The translations under genes and the position numbers were made by a program. Shown here piece by piece: positions 1 to 7,098 of a stretch of 15,455 bases of DNA. The DNA is from Phycisphaerales bacterium UBA2402. GTDB taxonomy: Bacteria > Planctomycetota > Phycisphaerae > Phycisphaerales > UBA1924. The notes beneath the pieces were generated by a model. That model did no database searches. It had not been told where the DNA came from and was given only the letters and a program-made list of their open reading frames with translations. The DNA lies in assembly GCA_002343715.1 (NCBI GenBank), contig DDSA01000237.1:453-15907 (forward strand), read 5' to 3'. Numbering within the stretch: position 1 is the stretch's first letter; each line of letters begins with the position of its first letter.

Positions 1-14
1 CGCTCTTCCGATCT
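1..14. other. Residual Illumina adapter at the contig end
   Basis: The first 14 bases, CGCTCTTCCGATCT, are identical to the 3' end of the standard Illumina TruSeq-type adapter. A 14-base exact match placed precisely at the contig end is very unlikely by chance. Genomic sequence probably begins at base 15. The adapter happens to keep the minus-strand reading frame open, so a gene caller would add about four spurious residues to the truncated protein that reaches this end. Confidence 0.95.
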
Positions 15-1707
15 GGGGTTTGAACGCACCCAGAAGCGCTTTGGCACGCTCCGCCTCGGCCCTGGCTTCCGCGTCGGAACCGCTGCTGCGCACTCGCATG
101 ACGATGATGTCGAGTTCGTTGGCCAGCGTCTCACGCACCCGACGACGCGATGCCGCCCTCGCCTCCGCCGCGGCGACAGAGTCGATCGCGGGAACGGGGG
201 TCTTCGACGCGTGCGCCGGCGGCGTGTTCGCCCTGGTTACGTCGGGTCCTCCGCCCGGCAAGGCCTCGACGACCGCCGAAGCGCCCGGCAGGCCGCTGGC
301 CGCGGCGAGAATCTGCGTCACCCCTTTGGCCACGGTCTGGCTGATCTGGAGTTGGTTATCGATGAGGGCCTTTGGATCGTTGTCCGCCGCGTACACGCGG
401 AACTGTCCGATGCGGTCGCGTGTGATGATGACCCCGTTGTCCCCTTCGATGCTGGTGAAGGTCCTGGCGAAGTTGGGGGTCCACATCTTCTCGTACATCG
501 GGTCCGCGAGAATCCGCAGCATGGGGTCCGCGGCGTTCTGCTCGCGGTCGATCTGGCTGTTGCGGTAGTCGTTCAACTCGCCCGAGGTCTTGAAGCGGCC
601 GCGGATGTTGCCGTCCAGCGGATTCGGCCGGCGTAGGTTCTCAACCGCGTTCGCCACACTGTCCGCGCGGACACCGCTGGCGGCGAGCGACGCGCTGAAC
701 AACTTTGACTCCGCCTGGGCGTACTGATCCGGGATGGTGCGGAGATCGGCCAACGCATCCTGCCAGCGCTTGGCGCTCTTCTGAGCCTCGACTACCGCGA
801 CCGCCGCGCTGATCGCGGGACCGAGGCTGTCGGTCCCGGCGGCGGTCTCGAACGCCCTGGCCTTCTCGATGAACGCCGTGAACGGGCCGGTCAGATTGTC
901 GCGATCGGCCGAGGCACGAAGATCATCCGGGATGGAGCGGATCACATCGACCTTGGCGGTTTTGGCCGCGTCGGCCTCGACGGTGATCGCTTTGACCGAA
1001 GCTGCCGCGTTGATCCCGGCGAACCGATCGACGGCCGCCTGCGCGGCGGCGACCTCGTCACGCCACTTCTCGTCCGCCTGCTTGATCCCGTCTTTCATCG
1101 ACATACCGAAGAGTTGAATGCCGTCTTTTTGACCCTGAGCGAACTCCAGGACTGCCTTGAAATCGCCCGTGGGCTCGATCAGTGAATCCACGGCGATGCC
1201 CATCGCCGCGACGCTCGTGTCCACCTCGCGCCGCTGTTTCTCGCAGCTGCGCTCCGGAGCCTGGGCCCGCGCCAGCGTGTACTCGTCAAGGCGCTTGTGG
1301 ACTACAAGGCGGCACGCCCGGACCGCGCTGAGGAGTGACTCCTGCTCGAGTTTCGCGTTGCGCACCATCCCCGCGAGCATCTCGCCGGTGGGGTTTGCGG
1401 TCAGTGTGTTCGTCGGGTCCGCGGCGCGGTTGGTGATCACCTGGGCCTGATGGATCACGGCCTGCAACTCGACCACCGAGTCCATGGCCTTGCCCCGCTC
1501 GACCACCGTCTTCTCGCAGGACTCGACGAGCGCATCCGCAGTGGTCTGGATCCTCGCCACATCCCGACGATTGAGAGGCAGATGGTCGCCGGGTTCTCCG
1601 TTGAAGAGATCAACCTTGATCTCAAGTTTGGATTGGGCGCATCCCAACGGCAGGACGGTCAGGGCCGCCCCCGCGAGCACCCGGAGCAGGAGAGAGATCG
1701 TGTTCAT
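15..1707 (-). CDS. Putative lipoprotein of unknown function, C-terminus missing
   Basis: An uninterrupted minus-strand frame runs from the ATG at 1707 to the contig end with no stop, giving at least 564 residues. The N-terminus MNTISLLLRVLAGAALTVLP is a hydrophobic signal peptide followed by LGC, so Cys23 is the likely lipid-attachment residue; proline at -3 is not ideal for a lipobox. The rest is rich in Ala, Glu, Lys, Asp and Gln and looks largely helical, for example around residues 200-330, with no membrane segment or catalytic motif I recognise. The ATG overlaps the stop of the upstream lipoprotein gene by 4 bases (ATGA), so the two are almost certainly co-translated. A GGAG lies about 9 bases upstream. 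The family is not recognised. An envelope location is well supported; the function is unknown. Confidence 0.85.
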
Positions 1708-2486
1708 GGTGTGCCGCTCCGCAGGAGGCGAGCGAGCGCTTCGAGATCCGCCGCGATGCGCCTCGCATCGCCGTTGGCCAGGCTCGTGTTGAGCGCATCG
1801 ATGTACGCCAGAATCGCCGCATCGTCCGCGGCGGCCTGGGCGCTGCCCGCGAGAAGCTGCGCGTGCTGTCGTTGCTCGCGCTGCGCGATGACGCCGGCCA
1901 CGTCGGAGATCAGGGCGTCGGTAGTGGCGTTCACCGTGACATCGCGGATCGCCTTGATGATGTCGTCGGGGTTCGAGCACAGGAAGATCACGGGCTTCTG
2001 ACCCTCTCTGTTGATCTCGATCCCCGCGCGCGGGTTGTACTCGATGAACTGCGCATCGGGGCTGTTGCTGATGGTCGGCATCCGCCGGATGTTCATCAGC
2101 GCACGCAGGGCGTGTTCCACTTCTTCGTTGGTGCTCTCCGGGTCCTGCGCGACCGTAAGATAGCTCTCGTGCGCCGCCTTGTACGCGGCGACCAGTTGGG
2201 CACGGATCTCCCGCTGCGCCTGCAGGTCACTGCCGTTGAACTCCTGGGTCTTTCCGCTCAGGACCGCGTCCACCGCCTCCGACGGGTACCAGCCCTGCCG
2301 GAACTTCGCGACACCAAGCGTCGTTTTGCCCTTGATGGTCAGTCGGTAGTAGTTGGCATCGCCGGTCTGGGGGTCGTACGCCGCCAGATAGCACTTTTCA
2401 TCGATCGACATCGTCCCCGCCTGGCACCCGCACAGCACGGCCGCGCCCGCGGCGGCCGCCCCCAAGATGCACATGGTTCGTCTCAC
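1704..2486 (-). CDS. Putative lipoprotein of unknown function, first gene of a two-gene operon
   Basis: The product has 260 residues. It begins with a charged, then Ala-rich hydrophobic signal and a lipobox-like LCGC with Cys21 as the predicted lipidated residue. I chose the GTG at 2486 because AAGGAGG lies 5 bases upstream; the internal ATG at 2474 would be too far from it. The mature part has no domain I recognise. It contains a Tyr-rich stretch near residues 33-50 and a hydrophobic VIFLCS stretch at about 165-170, and the C-terminal 60 residues are Ala/Gln-rich and probably helical. The stop overlaps the start of the next lipoprotein gene by 4 bases, implying coupled expression and perhaps a shared complex at the membrane. 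A promoter-like sequence lies 56 bases upstream of the start. Confidence 0.85.
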   Translation of the reverse strand: MRRTMCILGAAAAGAAVLCGCQAGTMSIDEKCYLAAYDPQTGDANYYRLTIKGKTTLGVAKFRQGWYPSEAVDAVLSGKTQEFNGSDLQAQREIRAQLVAAYKAAHESYLTVAQDPESTNEEVEHALRALMNIRRMPTISNSPDAQFIEYNPRAGIEINREGQKPVIFLCSNPDDIIKAIRDVTVNATTDALISDVAGVIAQREQRQHAQLLAGSAQAAADDAAILAYIDALNTSLANGDARRIAADLEALARLLRSGTP

Positions 2487-2491
2487 CGAAC

Positions 2492-2498
2492 CCTCCTT
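2492..2498 (-). promoter_or_regulatory. Ribosome binding site deciding the GTG start at 2486
   Basis: On the minus strand AAGGAGG stands 5 bases before the GTG at 2486. It favours this GTG over the ATG four codons downstream. Confidence 0.8.
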
Positions 2499-2541
2499 TC
2501 GATGCGCCCGGAACGGCGTACAACGCCCGCCGGGACAGACG

Positions 2542-2571
2542 GTTGTACGCGGACCCGGCGCGCCGAGTCAA
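2542..2571 (-). promoter_or_regulatory. Putative sigma70-type promoter of the lipoprotein operon
   Basis: Read on the minus strand, TTGACT (2571-2566, five of six consensus bases) is followed after 18 bases by TACAAC (2547-2542, four of six). Transcription would start near 2535, giving a leader of about 50 bases to the GTG at 2486. This is a pattern match only; planctomycete promoters are poorly characterised. Confidence 0.5.
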
Positions 2572-2710
2572 GCGGGGGCACGACAAGGCACGACACGGAA
2601 CTGTTTCGCGGCATGACACGGGAGAGAGTTGCAAGTCCTTTGCTTACAACTAGTTGCATCACGCGACCCGCCCCGACCGGGACGGTCGGCCAGCCCTGTG
2701 AAATTACATC

Positions 2711-2747
2711 ACAAAAAACCCGGCGCGGCACCGCCCGCGCCGGGTTT
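2711..2747 (-). terminator. Rho-independent terminator of the S74-domain protein gene
   Basis: A perfect 13-base-pair stem (arms 2716-2728 and 2735-2747) encloses a 6-base loop. Read on the minus strand it ends in six T residues. It begins 35 bases after the stop codon at 2783 and has no T tract in the plus direction, so it serves the minus-strand gene and insulates the lipoprotein operon downstream. Confidence 0.92.
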
Positions 2748-2782
2748 GAATCAGGGCGTCACGCGACGCCCGTGAAAATCAC

Positions 2783-4651
2783 TCACGGAGCGACCTGAAG
2801 CAGTTTCTCCAGACGCTCCAACCGCGCTTTGAGATCGGCGTTCTGGGATTGGAGTTCGCTGATCTTGGTTCGCTGCGATTTGATCGCCTCGACCGTGACG
2901 GCGACGAGATGGTCGTAACTCACGCCGCTGGCATCCTTGCCGTTGGCCTCCCACGCGACGACCTCGGGGAAGACCTCGCCGACCTCCTCCGCGATGAAGC
3001 CCATGCCGGGGTTGCCGCCGTGATCGATCGTCCAGTCAAAGTACACGCCGCGGAGTAGGGCGAGTTTGTCCTCGGCATCGTCGATCGGGCGGATGTTTTC
3101 CTTCCATCGGCGGCTGGAGGCATCGATCCAGCGGTTGGCGAGGGCCTGCCCGCTGGGGTTGTTGGTGGTGGGCAGTTGGAGGCGGAACTCCGCCTGGGTG
3201 GGGATGCCCATGGTGACGAAGCCGCCGTTGAACTGGAAGCCGCGCGGATCGGTGAAGGCCATGCCGGGCCGCCCGCTCTGGGCGGGGAGCACGGAGATAT
3301 TGCACTCGAGTGTCTCTCCGATGAAGAGGGTCGAGGGTCGTCCCGGCTCGGGGTTGCGGATGCGCACGCCCGTTGGGTCGCTCAGTTCGAGCGTGGTGAA
3401 TACATCAAAGAAAGACAGGCCGATACCGCACTGATCCGTCGGACCGAAGAGAAGCCGCGGCGGCTGTGTCGGGATGGGGTTGAGCAGCCGCACCCCGTGG
3501 GGGTCTGTCAGGATCAGCCCCGGCACCTGCGGGTTAATGCCGACAGTGCACAGGTCCGTGGGGCCGAAGAGCAACGTGGGCAGATCGACCGGTCTGGGCG
3601 GATCGATGCGCACGCCCCGAGGATCACGCAGGATCAGCCCCGAACGGAGCGGATCGATCCCAATGGTGCAGTCGTCCGTCGGGCCGAAGAGAATGCGCGT
3701 CGGCGGAAGTGAGGGCACGTTGGGCACGCAGATGCGCACACCCCGCGGGTCGTAGAGGATCAGCCCGCTCAGCGTGGGATCGATCCCGATGCGGCAATCG
3801 TCCGTCGGGCCGAAGAGGATGCTTGTCGGCAGGTTCGGCTGCGGGTTGATGAGCCGCGGGCCGGTCGGGTCACGAAGGATCAGCCCCCGCAGTTGCGGAT
3901 CGATCCCGATGCTGCAGTCGTCCGTGGGGCCGAAGAACGCCCGTGTGGGCAGGCCGGGGAAAGGATTGATGAAGCGACCGCCGTTGGGATCGAGCAGGAT
4001 CAGGCCGCGGAGTTGCGGGCTGATCCCGATCGAGCAATCGTCGGTGGGGCCGAAGAGAATCCGGCTGGGGGTGGGTGTCGGCGTGGGTGGCAAGACGCGC
4101 AGGCCGATGGGATCGCGCAGCAGGACACCCGCCGGGCCGGCGCTGTCGATGCCGAGCGTGCACAGCCCGCTGGTCCCGAAGGAAACTCGCGCGGGCGATC
4201 CTTCGAGAATCGTGAACGTGCCGACCGCGCCGCCCGCCAGATTCGAGAAGATCGCGCCCGGCGCGGGGCCGAGTGCCGTGCGCCCCGAGAGCGTGGTGTA
4301 CGGCCCGGTGCCGCAGTTGCCCGTCGGCCCGCCCGCACGCACCGACACTTCGAGCCAGCGGGCCGAGCCGGTGAACGCGGAGGAGCCGAAGTCGAGCGAG
4401 ACATCAAACAGACCGGATGTCACACTCACGTTGTCGCGGCAGATGGTGCTCCCGACTTGTGCGCCCCCGCTGGCCGCGTTGAACAGCCGGAAGCGCAGGT
4501 CATACTCCCCACTCGCCGGAAGCCCCGTCTCGCGGAGAACGCCCTGGTATGTGAACGCCGTGCCCTGCGCGATCTGCCCTGCCGCGGACCCGCACAGGCC
4601 GAGCAACAGCCACGCGCCCAATCGGAACGCCGATGCCCTGAGGCTCTTCAT
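2783..4651 (-). CDS. Secreted repeat protein with C-terminal Peptidase_S74 intramolecular chaperone domain
   Basis: The product has 622 residues. I chose the ATG at 4651 because AAGGAG lies 6 bases upstream and it starts directly with a signal peptide (residues 1-25, ending SAAG); an in-frame extension 17 codons longer has neither. Residues 30-145 form a secreted N-terminal domain (FTYQGVLRETGLPASGEYDL) of a type often seen in planctomycete surface proteins. Residues 155-478 hold about eight tandem 40-residue repeats. Residues 510-596 match the S74 domain of endosialidases and tail spikes: Ser512 and Lys517 have the Ser-x4-Lys spacing of the self-cleavage dyad, and GMGFIAEEV follows. The last 25 residues are a predicted coiled coil. 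In phage proteins this domain trimerises the fibre and then cuts itself off. By inference this is a trimeric extracellular fibre or adhesin; the ligand is unknown. It has its own promoter and terminator. Confidence 0.9.
   Translation of the reverse strand: MKSLRASAFRLGAWLLLGLCGSAAGQIAQGTAFTYQGVLRETGLPASGEYDLRFRLFNAASGGAQVGSTICRDNVSVTSGLFDVSLDFGSSAFTGSARWLEVSVRAGGPTGNCGTGPYTTLSGRTALGPAPGAIFSNLAGGAVGTFTILEGSPARVSFGTSGLCTLGIDSAGPAGVLLRDPIGLRVLPPTPTPTPSRILFGPTDDCSIGISPQLRGLILLDPNGGRFINPFPGLPTRAFFGPTDDCSIGIDPQLRGLILRDPTGPRLINPQPNLPTSILFGPTDDCRIGIDPTLSGLILYDPRGVRICVPNVPSLPPTRILFGPTDDCTIGIDPLRSGLILRDPRGVRIDPPRPVDLPTLLFGPTDLCTVGINPQVPGLILTDPHGVRLLNPIPTQPPRLLFGPTDQCGIGLSFFDVFTTLELSDPTGVRIRNPEPGRPSTLFIGETLECNISVLPAQSGRPGMAFTDPRGFQFNGGFVTMGIPTQAEFRLQLPTTNNPSGQALANRWIDASSRRWKENIRPIDDAEDKLALLRGVYFDWTIDHGGNPGMGFIAEEVGEVFPEVVAWEANGKDASGVSYDHLVAVTVEAIKSQRTKISELQSQNADLKARLERLEKLLQVAP
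3227..4186 (-). repeat. About eight tandem 120-base (40-residue) repeats within the S74-domain gene
   Basis: The core unit reads LFGPTDDCxIGIDPxLxGLI followed by LxDPxGxRhhNPxPxLPT. Six units are strong (residues 199-440) and one degenerate unit lies on each side. The DNA period is 120 bases, with one 126-base unit (residues 279-320). Each unit carries Cys at the same point: residues 164, 206, 246, 286, 328, 368, 408 and 450. Units end in a Pro-rich linker. Sequence similarity between units is also visible at DNA level, for example in the stretch coding GPTDDC. Confidence 0.9.
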
Positions 4652-4657
4652 ATGAAA

Positions 4658-4663
4658 CTCCTT
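4658..4663 (-). promoter_or_regulatory. Ribosome binding site deciding the start of the S74-domain gene
   Basis: AAGGAG on the minus strand lies 6 bases before the ATG at 4651 and supports that start over the upstream in-frame alternative at 4702. Confidence 0.8.
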
Positions 4664-4711
4664 GCTTCGCCCGGGGCCAAAGCCGCCGAGACCGCCCCGC
4701 AACGTCCTTCC

Positions 4712-4740
4712 ACGATACCATCAGGGCAACTTCGTGTAAA
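4712..4740 (-). promoter_or_regulatory. Putative sigma70-type promoter of the S74-domain gene
   Basis: On the minus strand TTTACA (4740-4735, five of six consensus bases), a 17-base spacer and TATCGT (4717-4712, four of six) precede the gene. The leader would be about 54 bases. The rest of the 280-base gap between this gene and the regulator (4652-4932) holds no gene or clear terminator that I can see. Confidence 0.5.
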
Positions 4741-4932
4741 CACGATTGCGGCCCGCGCGTGAATTTTATTTTCGTGCCGCCGCCGGTGACGCTCACCTTG
4801 ATGCGAACGAACCGCGTACCCGAAGCGCCCATTCGGAGCGCGGTGGTTGTCTGCGCGCACAACGCGTACGCACCGAACGGTGTCGCGGCACATCACGTCC
4901 ACGCTTCAACTCAACGGCGATCCCGCGCCGGA

Positions 4933-6396
4933 TCAGCGCAGCCCGTATTCCTTCAGTTTGCGGTAGAGCGTGCGCTCGCCGATGCCCAGCAGCATCGCGG
5001 CCTGCTCGCGGTTGCCCTGCGTCAGGCGGAGTGTCTCGCGGATGGCACGCTTCTCGATCTGTTCGAGGCTTGTGCCCGCGAGGCTCGCTCCGGCGCCCGG
5101 TCCCTCATCGGCCTCGGCCCCGGGGCCGTCGGCGCGGACTTCTTCGGGGATATGCCGCAGGTCCACCACAGGCCCCTGTCCTTGCGGGCGGTCTTCTCCC
5201 AGCGCCATCACCACCATGTTCTGCACCACGTTGAGCAACTGCCGGATGTTCCCCGGCCAGCGGTAAGCCGTCAGCCGCATCATCGCCGCATCGGTCACGC
5301 GGGGGACGATCACGTCGGCGGGCTTCTCGGCCATCTCCGCGGCATACCGCTCGCACGCGAAGAGCACCAGCGGCGGGATATCCTCGCGCCGCTCGCGCAG
5401 CGCCGGCAGATGCACCAACGCACCCTTGATCCGGAAGAAGAGGTCCTCGCGGAACTGACCCGCCGCGATCATGCTCTTGAGGTCGCGGTTGGTCGCCGAG
5501 ACGAACCGCACATCGACGTGGCGGGCCTCGTTGCTTCCCAGCCGCACCACCTCGCCGCTCTCGAGCACGCGCAGCAGTTTCGCCTGCATCGACACCGGCA
5601 TGTCGCCGATCTCGTCCAGGAAGAGCGTCCCACCGTCGGCGTACTCAAAGACCCCCGCCCGGTCCTTGTCCGCCCCCGTGAAAGCCCCCTTCACGTGCCC
5701 GAAGAGTTGATCCTCCAGCAGGCTCTCCGACTGGCCGGCGCAGTTGAACGTCACGTACCGCTGGTGGGCCCGGCGGCTGTTGCGGTGGACGGCCTGGGCG
5801 ACGAGTTCCTTGCCCGTGCCGCTCTCGCCGGTGATGAGCACCGGGATATTGCTCGCCGCGATCGTCTTGACCGTCCGCAGCACACGCCGCATCGGCTCGC
5901 TCTGGGCCACGATACCCTCGAACCCGGCCTGGTCGAGTTCGGCCTTCAGCCGGTCGTTCTGGTGCCGCAGCAGCACCGTCTCCGCCGCACGGTTCACGAG
6001 ATTGCGGAACACCTCCAGGTCCAGCGGCTTCTGGATGAAGTCGTACGCTCCCAGTTTGAAGGCCGCGCGGGCCGTGGGCACATCGCCGTGGGCGGTGACG
6101 AGCACCACCTCGGCCTGAGGCTGCAACCGACGCGCCGACTCCAGCACCCGCAGTCCCGCATCTCCTCCGTCGGCCGCCGCCCCCCCCACGCCTCCGCTGC
6201 CCGGCATACGCAGGTCGGTCACGATCACGTCGAACGTCCCAAGCCGGAGTTCCTCGAGCGCTGCGGCCACGCCGCCGACCACGGTGCAGATGTGCCCCGG
6301 CTTGCGGAGGGCCTCGGCCATGACGTCGGCGTGGTCTTCTTCATCCTCGACAATCAGCACCTGCGCTGCGAGGGGTGTTCGGTCCTTGTCGGTCAT
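4933..6396 (-). CDS. NtrC-family sigma54-dependent response regulator
   Basis: The product has 487 residues in the classic three-domain order. The receiver domain (about 11-135) has the acidic pair E17/D18, phospho-acceptor D61, T101 and K123. The AAA+ sigma54-activation domain (about 160-395) has Walker A GESGTGKE at 190-197, the sigma54-contacting GAFTGA at 237-242, Walker B GTLFLDE at 256-262, arginines R316 and R322 in the FREDLFFR segment, and sensor II WPGN at 380-383. A Fis-type helix-turn-helix closes the protein (MLLGIGERTLYRKLKEYGLR). It should be a cytoplasmic enhancer-binding protein that opens sigma54 promoters when phosphorylated. No histidine kinase lies beside it. D61 to T101 is 40 residues against 28 in NtrC, owing to a Gly/Ala-rich insert. 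No Shine-Dalgarno sequence precedes the ATG. The target genes are unknown. Confidence 0.95.
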   Translation of the reverse strand: MTDKDRTPLAAQVLIVEDEEDHADVMAEALRKPGHICTVVGGVAAALEELRLGTFDVIVTDLRMPGSGGVGGAAADGGDAGLRVLESARRLQPQAEVVLVTAHGDVPTARAAFKLGAYDFIQKPLDLEVFRNLVNRAAETVLLRHQNDRLKAELDQAGFEGIVAQSEPMRRVLRTVKTIAASNIPVLITGESGTGKELVAQAVHRNSRRAHQRYVTFNCAGQSESLLEDQLFGHVKGAFTGADKDRAGVFEYADGGTLFLDEIGDMPVSMQAKLLRVLESGEVVRLGSNEARHVDVRFVSATNRDLKSMIAAGQFREDLFFRIKGALVHLPALRERREDIPPLVLFACERYAAEMAEKPADVIVPRVTDAAMMRLTAYRWPGNIRQLLNVVQNMVVMALGEDRPQGQGPVVDLRHIPEEVRADGPGAEADEGPGAGASLAGTSLEQIEKRAIRETLRLTQGNREQAAMLLGIGERTLYRKLKEYGLR

Positions 6397-6402
6397 CGCA
6401 CG

Positions 6403-6432
6403 ATTCTAAACCCCCGAACCGGCCCGTGCGAA
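6403..6432 (-). promoter_or_regulatory. Putative promoter for a leaderless regulator mRNA
   Basis: On the minus strand TAGAAT (6408-6403, five of six consensus bases) follows TTCGCA (6432-6427, four of six) after 18 bases. Standard spacing would place the transcription start at 6396, the A of the regulator's ATG. This fits the absence of any ribosome binding site before that ATG. Confidence 0.5.
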
Positions 6433-7088
6433 GCACCACGTCACGCGCCACCTTTTCCTTGAAAGTCGTATGTACCATCGACATCGTGGTGCTGCATGAC
6501 TCCGAGGCACTCGTGCGCAGACATGACTTGCTCTCCCACTCTCGTTTCCAAAGCCCCAACTCTCGATCTCCATCTGCACTTTTCTCACCCAACCGCGCTG
6601 ATTCAGTTGGCACCCGCCAACCCGTGTGGCACTCAGTGAGTGGCGGCGAACTGGCGGGCCTTTCACCAGACGTTCGGCCCGGCCACCGGCACGATTCGCT
6701 TGCTTCGAGAGTCAAGCACACGACACGCTGTCTTCTTGGCCGCGGTGTCGAGTCATTCTTCATCGTGTGGGGAGTCGGGTGGGGCTGAACCAAAGCCGCA
6801 AAGCACGCTCAGTATCAGATTCTTTCAGTTCTGGAAGTGCCGTGATCCGCTGCCCCACGGCCGAGGCCGCGCGGGCAATCCGCACGATGTCGGCATTTAT
6901 CGCCAATTCAGACGTCCACCCAAACTGTCTCCAAAAACGAATGAGAAACCATTTTGAGCCGTATCCTGCCCAAAGTATCCGCTTCTGAGAAACACAAACC
7001 CCCTATCCGCGAATCCTCTCTGCATCCCGATCGCCTTGACCCCTGGTCCGGGGCCGGCCTTCTCGGTCTTTCTGTCCGTTCCTCTCTC

Positions 7089-7093
7089 GGAGA
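7089..7093 (+). promoter_or_regulatory. Ribosome binding site of the CotH protein gene
   Basis: GGAGA ends 5 bases before the ATG at 7099. It supports that start over an in-frame TTG at 7036, which would put 21 residues in front of the signal peptide. Confidence 0.6.
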
Positions 7094-7098
7094 CACTC

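Larger units (their letters stand above)
6397..7098. other. Gene-free, lower-GC intergenic region between divergent genes
   Basis: No convincing gene is present on either strand. The open frames have no recognisable protein, no good ribosome binding site and mutually inconsistent composition. Hand counts of sample lines give about 47-55% GC, against about 70% in the flanking coding sequence. The region must contain the promoters of the regulator (left edge) and of the CotH protein (right edge). I could not pick a convincing promoter for the latter. A possible imperfect hairpin lies at 6604-6653. Confidence 0.6.

Noticed and set aside
3227..4186. Regularly spaced repeats as a possible CRISPR array
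   Set aside because: The period of 120 bases is in frame with a coding sequence and the units are diverged throughout, with no short identical repeats separated by unique spacers.
2783..4651. S74-domain gene as evidence of a prophage
   Set aside because: The protein has a signal peptide, its own promoter and terminator, and no tail, capsid, integrase or lysis genes nearby.
3774..4655. Plus-strand frames showing regular repeats of SSVGPK
   Set aside because: The periodicity is the mirror image of the 120-base repeats of the S74-domain gene, not a separate repeat protein.
4759..6462. 567-codon plus-strand open frame opposite the response regulator
   Set aside because: It is antisense to a complete NtrC-family protein with all motifs in order. 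His/Arg-rich composition without domains is typical of a mirror frame in high-GC DNA.
6626..6988. 120-codon plus-strand frame in the long intergenic gap
   Set aside because: It lacks a ribosome binding site and recognisable protein features, and overlaps other equally unconvincing frames.
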